The notes under the pieces: generated by a model
What the model was told of the DNA's origin: nothing
The model's input: only the letters and a program-made list of their open reading frames with translations
Databases searched by the model: none
DNA from: Myxococcus sp. RHSTA-1-4
GTDB taxonomy: Bacteria > Myxococcota > Myxococcia > Myxococcales > Myxococcaceae
Length of the DNA: 64,000 nt
Direction: 5' to 3'
Assembly: GCF_020037125.1 (NCBI RefSeq)
Contig: NZ_JAIQDG010000033.1
Span: 59,876 to 123,875 of the forward strand
Position numbers and translations under genes: made by a program
Part shown: in pieces, positions 17,732-27,270 of the stretch
Position numbering within the stretch: the first letter of the stretch is position 1
How the letters are laid out: each line of letters opens with the position of its first letter

Positions 17732-18247
17732 ATGCCACTCGACAAGCATGAGCTCCTGAGACAGCTCGCCGAGCGACTCCAGCAGTCCGACCGGCTGGCC
17801 CACCGGGCCGAGGCCGAGGCGCGCGAGGCCGCCCGCAGCCTGGCCACGGAGTCGGAGAAGAAGGAGGACGGCCGCGCGGCGCTGGAGTTCGGCAGCCTCG
17901 CCACCGGTCAGGCCGCCCGCGCCCGCCGCGTGCAGGAGGAGTTGCAGGCCCTGGCCGCCTTCGGCCAGGGAGAGATGCCCCGCTTCCCGCGCAAGGGCCC
18001 GGTGGCCCTGGGTGCCATCGTCGACATGAGCACCGAGGACGACGACGGCTTCGCCGAGCGCACCTTCTTCGTGCTGCCGGTGGGCGCCGGCACCGAGTTG
18101 ACGGGCCCCGGCGGCGACGGCTTCCTGTCCGTCATCACCCCCGCCTCCCCCGTGGGCCGTGCCCTCATGGGCCGCAAGGCCGGGGACGTGGTGGAGGTGA
18201 CGCTGGCCGGAGAGGTGCGCGAATGGACGGTGCTCGAGGTGGCATGA
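17732..18247 (+). CDS. GreA/GreB-family transcription elongation factor-like protein
   Basis: The 171-residue protein has an N-terminal coiled coil (residues 3-75) whose tip contains acidic residues (SEKKEDGRAALE) and a C-terminal FKBP-like Gre domain with PASPVGRALMGRKAGDVVEV, the family's most conserved segment. Gre factors insert the coil into the RNA polymerase secondary channel and stimulate transcript cleavage. The N-terminal half is divergent from canonical GreA, so it may be a channel-binding regulator rather than a housekeeping cleavage factor. Confidence 0.78.
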   Translation: MPLDKHELLRQLAERLQQSDRLAHRAEAEAREAARSLATESEKKEDGRAALEFGSLATGQAARARRVQEELQALAAFGQGEMPRFPRKGPVALGAIVDMSTEDDDGFAERTFFVLPVGAGTELTGPGGDGFLSVITPASPVGRALMGRKAGDVVEVTLAGEVREWTVLEVA

Positions 18248-18347
18248 CGCGCCGTGTCCCTCGCCATGCGCCCGGGATGTCAGGCCCCGGACGAAGGCCC
18301 GGGGGACAGTAGAACCCCGTAGTCCCGCCGGGCGTGAATCCGGGAAG

Positions 18348-20894
18348 ATGTATTCTTCCCATTCTCCGCAGACCGAGGCTCCGGCTTCGCCGTTTCCCCT
18401 TCCGCTGACGTGGCCCGCCGCCCTGGTGGGGCTGCTGTTCGGCCTGCTGATGACGTACGTGCCGTACGAGTTCCGGATGGTGTCCTTCCGGCCGCTCTAC
18501 CCGTACGTGCGCGTGATGGGGCTCACCTACCTGGCCGGCAGCATCTTCCTGATGGGGGCGCTGCTGTACCCCCACGCGCCCCGCTGGCTGGACGTGGGCG
18601 GGCGCCTGGCGCTGAGCGCGGCCATGGCGCTGTACTGGTGGGTACTGAACGTCCTGCCCGGCAGCTTCACCGGCATCGTGCTCTACCCGCTGCTCTTCGG
18701 CGGCCTGATGCTGGAGGCGTGGCCCGCCATGCGCCGGCGCCCCATCCTGCGCGCCTTCGCGGCCCTCACCGGCACCGCCTTCGGCGTGGCCCTGCTCGCG
18801 GCGCCGGAGCGCTTCCCGATGTCCGTGTACGCGCACCTGTACCCGCTGCGGCCGCTGGTGGGCGTCATCTTCGCCCTCGCGGGCGTGGGGCTGCTGCTGC
18901 CCTCGGGCCGGCTGCACGCGCGGCTGCCGCACGTCCTCCTGGGCGTGCTGGCCGTGCCCTTCGCCCTGCTGGCGTACGCGCTGGGCCGCGGCGCGTCGTT
19001 GCTGGGCGCCAGCGTCTACGCGGTGCTCACCCTCGCCTGCGTGGCGCAGGCCCTGGACTGGCGCCCGCGCGCCCCGCGCACCGTGGGCTGGAAGCTCCTG
19101 CGCGGGCTGGCCTTCGCGGGGCTGGTGCCGCTGCTGGCGCTGGGAGGACTGGCCGCGTTCCTCGCCCAGCGCGCGATTGAGCAGCAGGTGCGCGACGACA
19201 CGCAGCGCGCCGCCGCGGGCGAGGCGGACTTCCTGCGCCGCTACCTGGACGACGCGCGCGAGTCGCTGGATTTGATGCTGGAGTCCCCCGGCTTCCGCGC
19301 CGCCTTCGCCGCGGGAGAGCGGGCCCGGCTGGAGCCGTACCTGCGCAACCTCGCCGCCCAGGCGCGCGCCTTCGACGCCGCGCTCGCGGTGGACGCGTCC
19401 GGCACGGTGCTGGCCACCTCGCCGGGCATGGAGGGCTGGAACCTGTCCCGGGGCTTCCTCTCCGCGGCGCTCGCCCACGGCGGAGCGGAGGTGTCTCCGC
19501 CCATCATCCGCCCCCCGGGCCGGCCGCTGGTGGCGGTGACGCGGCCCTTCGAGCACGACGGTGAGCTGCACGGCATGCTGGTGGGGCTGCTGTCGCTGGA
19601 GCGGCTGAGCGAGTCCACCACGCCGGCCTCGCGGCGCTTCCGCGTGCAGGTGCTGGACCGGCGCGGCCTCATGGTGCTGCGCGACACGGCCCCCGGCTCC
19701 GTGCTGCTGGGCGCGGCGCGCCTGCCGGACGCGCTGCACGCGGAGCTGGACCGGCCCGGCAGCGGTGTCCTGGAGGCCTTCGACGTGGCGGACCGCCGCA
19801 TCCTCGCCGCCGAGGCCCCCGTCGAGGACACCGACTGGAGCGTCCTGGTGACGCAGGAGCTGGTGGTGGCCTACGCGGCGATTACGCGCATGAGCGCCGC
19901 GGTGGTGGGGCTGGTGCTGTTCGGCGTGGTGCTGGCCCTGGCCCTCTCGCAGCTCGTCGCCCGGGACGTCATCCGCCGCCTGGACGCGCTGCGCGAGGCC
20001 ACCTCCGCGCTGGCCGCCGGAGACCTGGAGCGGCGCGTGGAGGTGGAGGAGGACGACGAGCTGGGAGAGCTGGCGCGCAGCTTCAACGAGATGGCGGCGC
20101 GCACCGGCGCCGCACAGGCGGAGCTGAAGGAGGCCGTGCGCGCGCGCGAGCAGTTCATCAGCGTGGCCAGCCACGAGCTGCGCACGCCGCTCACGCCCCT
20201 CAAGGGCTTCGCCGCCATCACCCTCCAGTGGCTGGAGAAGAACGGCGACTTCCCGGAGCGCGAGCGGCTGCTCAAGGCGCTGCGCTCCATGGCCCGGCAG
20301 ACGGAGCGGCTGGGGCGGCTGGTGGACGACATGCTGGACACCACCCGCATGCAGGGCGGCCGCTTCGAGCTGGAGCGGCAGCGGGCGGACCTGGTGCCGC
20401 TGCTGCACGAGGTGGTGGAGCGCTTCGAGCTGCGCGGCGAGAGCGGCATCACCTTCGAGCTGCACACCCCCGGCCACGCGGTGGAGGGCGACTGGGACGC
20501 GCCCCGGCTGGACCAGGTCCTCACCAACCTGGTGAGCAACGCCGTGCGCTACTCCCCGCAGGGCGGCACCGTGCGCGTGTCCCTGGAGGAGGAGGCCCAC
20601 CACGTCGTCGTCCACGTGAAGGACCAGGGCATCGGCATCCCCCCGGAGAGCCTGGCCGGACTGTTCCGCCCCTTCGCCCGCGCGTCCAATGCCCAGGCGC
20701 GCCACTACGGCGGACTGGGGCTGGGCCTCTTCATCTGCCGCGAAATCGTGGAGCGCCACGGCGGCACCATCTGGGCGGAGAGCCCGGGCTCCCAGCAGGG
20801 CAGCTCCTTCCATGTGCGGCTGCCCCGCGAGGTTCTCAGCCCCGTTCCCTCGCCCGGCCCCGCCACCGCGTCCTCGTCCGCGCATGCGGCATGA
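18348..20894 (+). CDS. membrane sensor histidine kinase with multi-helix sensor, Cache-like and HAMP domains
   Basis: The 848-residue protein has six to eight membrane helices in the first 250 residues, another helix near 260-285, an extracytoplasmic Cache-like domain (about 285-505, ending in RILAAEAPVEDTDWSVLVTQE), a helix, a HAMP domain (about 545-595, VARDVIRRLDAL), a HisKA domain with phospho-acceptor His609 (VASHELRTPLTPLKGF), and an HATPase with NLVSNAVRYSP, DQGIGIP and GLGLGLFI. No receiver domain is present and no response regulator lies beside it. The next gene is a convergent kinase, so its partner is elsewhere. Confidence 0.9.
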   Translation: MYSSHSPQTEAPASPFPLPLTWPAALVGLLFGLLMTYVPYEFRMVSFRPLYPYVRVMGLTYLAGSIFLMGALLYPHAPRWLDVGGRLALSAAMALYWWVLNVLPGSFTGIVLYPLLFGGLMLEAWPAMRRRPILRAFAALTGTAFGVALLAAPERFPMSVYAHLYPLRPLVGVIFALAGVGLLLPSGRLHARLPHVLLGVLAVPFALLAYALGRGASLLGASVYAVLTLACVAQALDWRPRAPRTVGWKLLRGLAFAGLVPLLALGGLAAFLAQRAIEQQVRDDTQRAAAGEADFLRRYLDDARESLDLMLESPGFRAAFAAGERARLEPYLRNLAAQARAFDAALAVDASGTVLATSPGMEGWNLSRGFLSAALAHGGAEVSPPIIRPPGRPLVAVTRPFEHDGELHGMLVGLLSLERLSESTTPASRRFRVQVLDRRGLMVLRDTAPGSVLLGAARLPDALHAELDRPGSGVLEAFDVADRRILAAEAPVEDTDWSVLVTQELVVAYAAITRMSAAVVGLVLFGVVLALALSQLVARDVIRRLDALREATSALAAGDLERRVEVEEDDELGELARSFNEMAARTGAAQAELKEAVRAREQFISVASHELRTPLTPLKGFAAITLQWLEKNGDFPERERLLKALRSMARQTERLGRLVDDMLDTTRMQGGRFELERQRADLVPLLHEVVERFELRGESGITFELHTPGHAVEGDWDAPRLDQVLTNLVSNAVRYSPQGGTVRVSLEEEAHHVVVHVKDQGIGIPPESLAGLFRPFARASNAQARHYGGLGLGLFICREIVERHGGTIWAESPGSQQGSSFHVRLPREVLSPVPSPGPATASSSAHAA

Positions 20895-20900
20895 GCCGCG

Positions 20901-22610
20901 TCAGGAGACGGCCAGCCACTCCTCGGGGATGTCTCCGCGCGGCAGCTCCAGGACGAAGGTGGAGCCGAGGCCCGGCTCGCTGGTGGCGCTCACCGTGCCG
21001 CCGAAGGCCTCCACAATCTGGCGGGTGATGTAGAGCCCCAGGCCCAGGCCGCCGTAGTGCCTGTCGCTCACCGCGCGCTCGAAGCGCTCGAAGATGCGGG
21101 GCAAATCCTCCGCGGAGATGCCGATGCCGCCGTCCTTCACGGTGAGGCGCGCGGTGCGCCCCTCCGCCTCCACGGTGACGCACACGGGCTTGCCGGCGCC
21201 GTACTTCAGCGCGTTGGACACCAGGTTCGTCACCACCTGCTCCAGCCGCAGCCGGTCCCACCGGCCCACCACCGGCAGCGGGGCGTGCAGCTCCAGCGAG
21301 CAGTGGATTTGCGCGGCGGACGGAGCGAAGCGGTAGAGGATTTCCGCCGCCACGCTGGCCAGGTCCATCTCCTCCAGCTCCAGCTTCAGCCGGCCCGCGG
21401 TGATTCGCGACACGTCCAGCAGGTTGTCGACGAGGCTCGTCAGCTTGCGCACCTGGCGCTGCACCACCTCCAGCGTCTCCGAGACGCGCTCCGCGGACAC
21501 CGGCTGGCCGTTGGCCGCCAGGAGCTCCACCTGCTTGTGCAACAGCTGCACCTTGAGGTGCAGCGGCGTCAGCGGCGTCTTCAGCTCGTGGCTGGCGATG
21601 CCCAGGAACTCGTCGCGCAGGCGCACCGCCTCGCGCGCCTCGCGCAGCAGCCGCGCGTTGTCGACGGAGAGCGCGGTGCGGCGGGCCAGCTCCTCCGCCA
21701 GCCGCTCCTCGTCGAGGCCGAAGTCATGCGCCTCGTCCGAGCGGAAGAGGGCCAGCGCGCCGATGACGCGCCCGCGCGCCACCAGCGGCACCCCCAGGTA
21801 GCAGCGCAGCTCCAGCTCCCGAGGGGGCCGCGCCGCCGCGTCGTCCCCGGCGCCGGAGGCCGTGTCCACCTCCGCCAGCCGCAGCCGCCGCGTCCCACTG
21901 GTGCCCGGCGGCGGCAGGCTCCCCGCCACCAGCGTGTCCACCGGCTGGCGGCGCAGCCACTCCACCAGCAGGACGTGCCGCTCCGGCCAGGCGTGTACCG
22001 CCGCCACCGCGCGCGCCGCCTCGCCGGGCGGCCCCAGGTAGAGCACCCCCGCATCCGCCACCGCGGGCACCAGCAGCCTCAAGAGCGGCTCCATCCGCTC
22101 CTCGGCGTCCAGCGCCCCGCCCAGCAGCGCCCCGGCCTCCGCCAGCAACCGGGCGGCGCTCGCGGCATCCAGGCGGACGGGCGCCTCCTCACGGGCCCGC
22201 AGCAGCGCTCCAGCCGCGCGCCCGTCCCGGACGCCCAGCGGCACCACGGAGCCTCGCAGCACCACCACCGTCCCGTCCGGCCGGCGCAACCCCCAGCGCG
22301 ACTCCCTCACCCACTCGCCCGCCAGCCCTCGCGCCAGCGGCGAGTCCTCCAGCGACAGCGACGTATCCTCCGCGCGCACCCACGCGCACCCGGGCAGCCA
22401 GCCCCGCTCCATCCGCTCGGGACGGGACATGCGGAACTGGCGCGCGGCTTCACCGTTGAAGGCGAGCACACGCTCCGTCGCATCCACCAGGACGAGGGCG
22501 TCCCCCGCCTGCTCGAGGAGCAGCCGGAGCACCGCGTCGTTCAGGAGGGTCTCCGCCCTCGCCTCTGGTTCCGGGAGAATCATCGAAAGCTGAGCGCTTC
22601 CAGAGGACAT
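20901..22610 (-). CDS. soluble PAS-GAF sensor histidine kinase
   Basis: From MSSGSAQLSMILPEP the protein is about 569 residues; ATG 22712 would add 34 residues without recognisable structure. It contains a PAS-like domain (VLVDATERVLAFNGEAARQF), a GAF domain (LRCYLGVPLVARGRVIGALALF), a HisKA domain with His341 (GIASHELKTPLTPLHL) and an HATPase (NLVSNALKYG, DGGIGIS, GLGLGLYI). There is no membrane helix, so it senses a cytoplasmic signal. It converges on the preceding kinase with six bases between them and is divergent from the hybrid kinase. Confidence 0.9.
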   Translation of the reverse strand: MSSGSAQLSMILPEPEARAETLLNDAVLRLLLEQAGDALVLVDATERVLAFNGEAARQFRMSRPERMERGWLPGCAWVRAEDTSLSLEDSPLARGLAGEWVRESRWGLRRPDGTVVVLRGSVVPLGVRDGRAAGALLRAREEAPVRLDAASAARLLAEAGALLGGALDAEERMEPLLRLLVPAVADAGVLYLGPPGEAARAVAAVHAWPERHVLLVEWLRRQPVDTLVAGSLPPPGTSGTRRLRLAEVDTASGAGDDAAARPPRELELRCYLGVPLVARGRVIGALALFRSDEAHDFGLDEERLAEELARRTALSVDNARLLREAREAVRLRDEFLGIASHELKTPLTPLHLKVQLLHKQVELLAANGQPVSAERVSETLEVVQRQVRKLTSLVDNLLDVSRITAGRLKLELEEMDLASVAAEILYRFAPSAAQIHCSLELHAPLPVVGRWDRLRLEQVVTNLVSNALKYGAGKPVCVTVEAEGRTARLTVKDGGIGISAEDLPRIFERFERAVSDRHYGGLGLGLYITRQIVEAFGGTVSATSEPGLGSTFVLELPRGDIPEEWLAVS

Positions 22611-22838
22611 GAGGGAACTTCCCGTACGCGGCCATGGTGTCATTCCCGCCCATCCCGAAGGAAGACGGCTTCTATTACCCTGCCTCAACATCCAGAAGGG
22701 CGCTGTGACCATCCCACGTTTCGCGGGGTCATCCTGGCCCCCTTGCTTGCCAGGCAGTAAATCCAGAATCGTTACGAAATTATGAAGCGCCCGGACGCCC
22801 CCCGCCCGGGCCAGCGGTTCTCATCCTCGAGCCTCATC

Positions 22839-25712
22839 ATGAAGACACCGCACACGCGTCCGGACTGGATTCCCAGTGATCGCCGCTACCGGCTGGTCAT
22901 CGACAACCTGCGGGAGGTGGTGTTCCAGACGGACACGCAGGGCGCATGGACGTTCCTCAATCCGGCCTGGGTGGAGCTGACGGGCTTCACGGTGGAGGAA
23001 GTGCTCGGGCGTCCCTTCCTGGAGTTCCTCCACGAGGAAGACCGGGCGCGAGCGCTGGAGCTGTTCGGCCCGCTGGTGGAAGGGAAGGTGGAGTACACGC
23101 GCAAGGAGGTGCGCTACCTCCGGCGCGACGGCGGCTTCCGCTGGGTGGAGGTGTTCGCGCGGCTGATGCTGGACGAGGCCGGCAACGTGCTGGGCACGTC
23201 GGGGACCTTGAACGACGTCACCGAGCGCAAGGCCGCGGACAGCGCGCTGGCGCGGCGCGAGCGCTACCTCACCGCGCTGGTGGAGATGCAGCAGCGGCTG
23301 CTGGCGACGCCGGAGGGAGGAGACCTGTACGGGCCCGTGCTGTCGACGCTGGGACAGGCGTCTGGCGCCAGCCGGGTGTACGTGTTCGAGATGCACCACG
23401 GGGAGGACGGGGCGCCGCTGAGCAGCCAGCGCGCCGAGTGGTGCGCGCCCGGGGTGAAGCCCGAAATCGACAACCCGGACCTGCAGAACCTGCCCATGGA
23501 CCCCATCCTCTCGCGCTGGACGGAGACGCTGTCGCGGGGGGACGTCATCGAGGGGCTGGTGAAGGACTTCCCGGACGTGGAGCGCGCGCTGCTGGAGCCG
23601 CAGGGCATCCTCTCCATCCTGGTGCTGCCACTGCGGGTGCAGGGCGTGCTGGCGGGCTTCATCGGCTTCGACAACGTCGCGGAGGCGCGGGCGTGGGACC
23701 GGCTGGAGGTGGACCTGCTGTCGGCGGCGGCGGGCGCCATCGCGGTGACGCTGGAGCGGCGCGAGTCGGAGCGGGCGCTGCGCGAGCGCGAGCGGCGCTT
23801 CCGCCAGCTGGCGGAGAACGCGTCGGACGTGCTGTACCTCTACCGCCGCGAGCCGCCGCGCGGCTTCGCGTACGTGAGCCGCGTGGCGCACGCCAAGCTG
23901 GGCTTCGGCCCGGTGGAGCACTACGCGGACCCGGGGCTCTGGTACCAGCGCGTGCACCCCGAGGACCGGGCGCTGCTGGAGCAGCTCCTGGAGGCGCCGC
24001 AGCCCGTCCAGGGCGCGCCGGTGGTGGTGCGCTTCCTCCACCCGGACGGGCGCACGCTGTGGCTGGAGCACGTGGTGGCGCCGGTGATGGACGCCTCCGG
24101 GCGCGTGGTGGCGGTGGAGGGCCTGGCGCGCGACATCACCGTGCGCCGCGAGGCGGAGGAGGCGCTCAAGCTGTCCGAGGCCAGCTTCCGCGCGCTGCTG
24201 GAGGGCGTGCCGGATGCGGCGGCGATTGAGCGGGACGGCCGCATCGTCTACGCCAACGCGGCGCTCGTCTCCACGCTGGGCGCGGAGAGCGCGGAGCAGC
24301 TCGTGGGGCGGAGCTTCAACGAGTTCGTCAAGGACATGCGCGGCCCCGGGGGCACGCGGGAAGGGGCGCTCACCGGAGAGCGGCGGCTGGTGCGGCACGA
24401 CGGGCGCACGCGCGTGGCGGAGGTGGTGTCGCTGCCCCTGCGCTTCGACGGGCAGCCGGCGGTGGTGTCCATCGCCCGCGACGTGACGGAGCAGCGCCAG
24501 CTGCAGGCGCGGCTGACGCTGGCGGACCGGCTGGCCTCGGTGGGCACGCTGGCGGCGGGCATCGCCCACGAAATCAACAACCCGCTGGCCTTCGTCCTCT
24601 CCAACCTGGGCTTCCTGTCGGAGGAGTTCCGCCACCACCTGCCGCCGGGGGACGGCGCGGCGGCGTTCCAGGCGCGGCTGATGAAGGGCGACGCCGACCT
24701 GGAGGAGTGGAAGGAGGTGCTCCACGAGGCCTGCGAGGGCGCCGAGCGCGTGCGGCAGATTGTCCGCCAGCTCAAGACGTTCTCCCGGCCGGACGAGGAG
24801 CGCGTGACGCCGCTGGACATGCACTCGGTGCTGGACTCGGTGGCGATGATGGCCGCCAACGAAATCCGCCACCGCGCGCAGCTGCGGCGGGACTACGGCG
24901 AAATCCCCCCCGTCATGGCCAACGAGGGGAAGCTGAGCCAGGTGTTCCTCAACCTCGTGGTGAACGCGGCGCAGGCCATTCCGGAGGGCGCGGCGCACCG
25001 GCATGAAGTCCGGCTCGTCACGCGGCGGGACGGGCAAGGGCGCGTGGTGGTGGAGGTGCAGGACACCGGCGTGGGAATCCCGCGCGAGGTCATCGACCGC
25101 ATCTTCGACCCGTTCTTCACCACCAAGCCGGTGGGCGTGGGCACGGGGCTGGGCCTGTCCATCTGCCACAGCATCATCAGCGGACTGGGCGGCGACATCA
25201 CCGTGGAGAGCGAGCCCGGCCGGGGCACCAGCTTCCGGGTGGTGCTGCCCACCCCGGAGCCGGAGAAGCGCGTGGTGCCGGTGCCGCTGGAGCCGAAGTC
25301 CTCGAAGAGCGCGCCGCGCGGCCGCGTGCTGGTGGTGGACGACGAGCCGGCGGTGGGGCGCGTGCTGCAGCGAATCCTCCGCGAGCACGAGGTGGAGGTG
25401 GCCAGCAGCGGGCGCCAGGCGCTGGAGCTGCTCGAGGTGGGGCCGGAGCCGGATGCCGTCCTCTGCGACGTGATGATGCCGGACCTGACGGGCCGGGACG
25501 TGTACGAGGCGGTGCGGCGCGAGCACTCGGGGCTGGAGCGGCGCTTCGTATTCGTCTCGGGCGGCGCCTTCACCACCGGCGCGCGCGAGTTCCTGGCCAG
25601 CATCCCCAACCTCCTCCTGGAGAAGCCCTTCGACGAGGGCCGCGTGCGCACCGTGGTGGAGGAGCTGGTGCGGCGGCGGCAGCCCGTGGCGCTCGCCACC
25701 GGGAGCACCTGA
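22839..25712 (+). CDS. soluble hybrid histidine kinase: PAS-GAF-PAS-PAS-HisKA-HATPase-REC
   Basis: The protein has about 957 residues (an ATG at 22782 would add 19). In order: PAS1 (VVFQTDTQGAWTFLNPAWVEL), GAF (about 140-315), PAS2 (FAYVSRVAHAKLGF), PAS3 (EGVPDAAAIERDGRIVYANAA), HisKA with His577 (AAGIAHEINNPLAFVLSNL), HATPase (NLVVNAAQAI, DTGVGIP, GTGLGLS), and a receiver domain with VLVVDDEP and phospho-acceptor Asp877 (LCDVMMPDLTGRD). It carries an NtrB-like HEINNP box. The output partner is not encoded nearby. Confidence 0.9.
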   Translation: MKTPHTRPDWIPSDRRYRLVIDNLREVVFQTDTQGAWTFLNPAWVELTGFTVEEVLGRPFLEFLHEEDRARALELFGPLVEGKVEYTRKEVRYLRRDGGFRWVEVFARLMLDEAGNVLGTSGTLNDVTERKAADSALARRERYLTALVEMQQRLLATPEGGDLYGPVLSTLGQASGASRVYVFEMHHGEDGAPLSSQRAEWCAPGVKPEIDNPDLQNLPMDPILSRWTETLSRGDVIEGLVKDFPDVERALLEPQGILSILVLPLRVQGVLAGFIGFDNVAEARAWDRLEVDLLSAAAGAIAVTLERRESERALRERERRFRQLAENASDVLYLYRREPPRGFAYVSRVAHAKLGFGPVEHYADPGLWYQRVHPEDRALLEQLLEAPQPVQGAPVVVRFLHPDGRTLWLEHVVAPVMDASGRVVAVEGLARDITVRREAEEALKLSEASFRALLEGVPDAAAIERDGRIVYANAALVSTLGAESAEQLVGRSFNEFVKDMRGPGGTREGALTGERRLVRHDGRTRVAEVVSLPLRFDGQPAVVSIARDVTEQRQLQARLTLADRLASVGTLAAGIAHEINNPLAFVLSNLGFLSEEFRHHLPPGDGAAAFQARLMKGDADLEEWKEVLHEACEGAERVRQIVRQLKTFSRPDEERVTPLDMHSVLDSVAMMAANEIRHRAQLRRDYGEIPPVMANEGKLSQVFLNLVVNAAQAIPEGAAHRHEVRLVTRRDGQGRVVVEVQDTGVGIPREVIDRIFDPFFTTKPVGVGTGLGLSICHSIISGLGGDITVESEPGRGTSFRVVLPTPEPEKRVVPVPLEPKSSKSAPRGRVLVVDDEPAVGRVLQRILREHEVEVASSGRQALELLEVGPEPDAVLCDVMMPDLTGRDVYEAVRREHSGLERRFVFVSGGAFTTGAREFLASIPNLLLEKPFDEGRVRTVVEELVRRRQPVALATGST

Positions 25713-25724
25713 GCGGGCGCGGAG

Positions 25725-25765
25725 GCATCGGTCATCCGGAGGACCCTCCTCCCGCTGACCGATGC
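25725..25765 (+). terminator. hairpin after the hybrid kinase gene
   Basis: GCATCGGTCA (25725-25734) pairs with TGACCGATGC (25756-25765), with a GGAGG/CCTCC pair inside the 21-base loop. It starts 13 bases after the kinase stop. No U-tract follows, which is usual at this GC content. Confidence 0.6.
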
Positions 25766-25827
25766 GCGCGGGCGGGCGGCCGGGCGAACGTGCGCCTGGC
25801 ACTTCGCCCCACTCCCCGAGGCCCTGA

Positions 25828-27258
25828 ATGAACCGCACCCTGTTGCTGGTGTCCGCCGCCGGACTGCTCGCCCTGGCCGCGCTCGTGGTGGGCAAGCCCC
25901 CACCGCCGCCGCCCCCGCCCGTCACGGACACCAGCCACACGGTGGCGCGCACGGACGAGCCGCCCGCCACGGTGACGCTGCCGCTCGTCACCTCCTCGCC
26001 CGCGGACGGCGCGCTCACCCTGTCCGGCAAGCTGTCCGGCGCGTACGTGCTGACGGGCCCCAGCGAGGCCTTCGCCTGGCTGGAGCTGAAGGCCCGCCCG
26101 CCCGAGGCCGGCCACCGCGTCCCCGTCAACCTGGCCCTGGTGCTGGACCGCTCGGGCTCCATGGCCGGCAAGAAGCTGGCCGACGCGAAGCGCGCCGCCC
26201 TGGAGCTGGTGCACCGCCTCACGCCCGAGGACCGGCTCGCCTTCATCGACTACGGCACCGACGTCAACGTGCTGCCCAGCCGGCAGGTGACGGAGGCGGT
26301 GCGCGCCGAGCTGCTCCTGGCCATCAACAACCTGCGCGACGAGGGCTCCACCCACCTCAGCGGCGGCCTCACCGAGGCGGCCAGGGCCCTGCGGCCCCAC
26401 CTGCGGGAGTACCGCGTCAGCCGCGCCATCCTCCTGAGCGACGGCCAGCCCACCATGGGCATGGTGCTGGAGGCGGACCTGCTCCGGCTGGCGCGCTCCC
26501 TGCGCGACGAGGGCATCACCGTGAGCGCGCTGGGCGTGGGCCAGGACTTCCAGGAGTCGCTGATGCGCGGCATGGCCGAGCAGGGCGGCGGCTTCTCCGG
26601 CTTCATCGACGACTCGGCACGGCTGGCGGAGGTGTTCTCCCGAGAGCTGGACCAGGCCGCCGGCACCGTGGCCCGGCGCGTGGAGCTGGAGCTGGTGCTG
26701 TCCGACGCCGTCCAGGCCGTGGAGGTCATGGGCGTGCCCTCCACCCGCGAGGGCAACACGGTGAAGGTGCCGCTGTACGACCTGGCCGGAGACCAGTCCG
26801 TGCGCGTGGTGGCGAAGCTGACGCTGAAGGCGAATGCGCCCGAGGGGCAGGAGCTGCCGATGCTGGACGCCCGGGTGCGCTACGTGGACGTGTCCCGGGA
26901 CGGGCCCGCCGAGACGGCGCTGCGGCTCACCGCGCGGGCCACGGGCGACGCCGCGCTCATGCGGGCCAACCTGGACAAGGACGTGCGCGTCCATGCGACA
27001 CGGGCGTTGGGTACCCAGCAGATGCTGGCGGCGGCGGAGGAGATGAAGCGCGGCAACCGGGTGGCGGCCCGTGGGTTCCTGGACAACGCGCGGAAGCTTT
27101 TCGGCGCGTCGGCCTCGGCGCTCTCGGGGGAGCTTGCGGAGCTGGACCAGACAGAGGCAGCCTATGAACGCGCGTCCGGCGAGGAAGAGGTCCGCCGGGA
27201 GACCCGGCACCTCTACCGGAAGACGATGAAGAACTTCGGCCAGAGCAACTCGTACTAG
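25828..27258 (+). CDS. von Willebrand factor type A domain protein, exported
   Basis: The 476-residue protein has an N-terminal signal or anchor helix (LLLVSAAGLLALAALVVG), a Pro-rich linker, and a VWA domain from about residue 100 with an intact MIDAS motif (LVLDRSGSMAGKK), the Thr/Asp loops (GSTHLSGGL, ILLSDGQPTMG) and a downstream beta-rich region. A helical C-terminal segment (residues 390-476) is charged and tetratricopeptide-like. It probably mediates metal-dependent protein binding in the periplasm. It is followed after 12 bases by a membrane-protein gene, so the two probably work together. Confidence 0.85.
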   Translation: MNRTLLLVSAAGLLALAALVVGKPPPPPPPPVTDTSHTVARTDEPPATVTLPLVTSSPADGALTLSGKLSGAYVLTGPSEAFAWLELKARPPEAGHRVPVNLALVLDRSGSMAGKKLADAKRAALELVHRLTPEDRLAFIDYGTDVNVLPSRQVTEAVRAELLLAINNLRDEGSTHLSGGLTEAARALRPHLREYRVSRAILLSDGQPTMGMVLEADLLRLARSLRDEGITVSALGVGQDFQESLMRGMAEQGGGFSGFIDDSARLAEVFSRELDQAAGTVARRVELELVLSDAVQAVEVMGVPSTREGNTVKVPLYDLAGDQSVRVVAKLTLKANAPEGQELPMLDARVRYVDVSRDGPAETALRLTARATGDAALMRANLDKDVRVHATRALGTQQMLAAAEEMKRGNRVAARGFLDNARKLFGASASALSGELAELDQTEAAYERASGEEEVRRETRHLYRKTMKNFGQSNSY

Positions 27259-27270
27259 GACGGTGTACCG

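Noticed and set aside
18268..18340. Terminator between the GreA-like gene and the membrane kinase gene
   Set aside because: The GC-rich inverted repeats there (CCCCGG/CCCGGGG) are short and imperfect, no better than expected by chance at this GC content.
18165..20885. 906-codon minus-strand open frame opposite the membrane histidine kinase
   Set aside because: It is a GC-rich mirror frame dominated by Gln/His/Arg/Gly without any domain; the plus-strand kinase has all expected motifs.
22821..26246. 1141-codon minus-strand open frame opposite the hybrid kinase and VWA gene
   Set aside because: Low-complexity His/Arg/Gln-rich composition; it runs across two real genes on the other strand.
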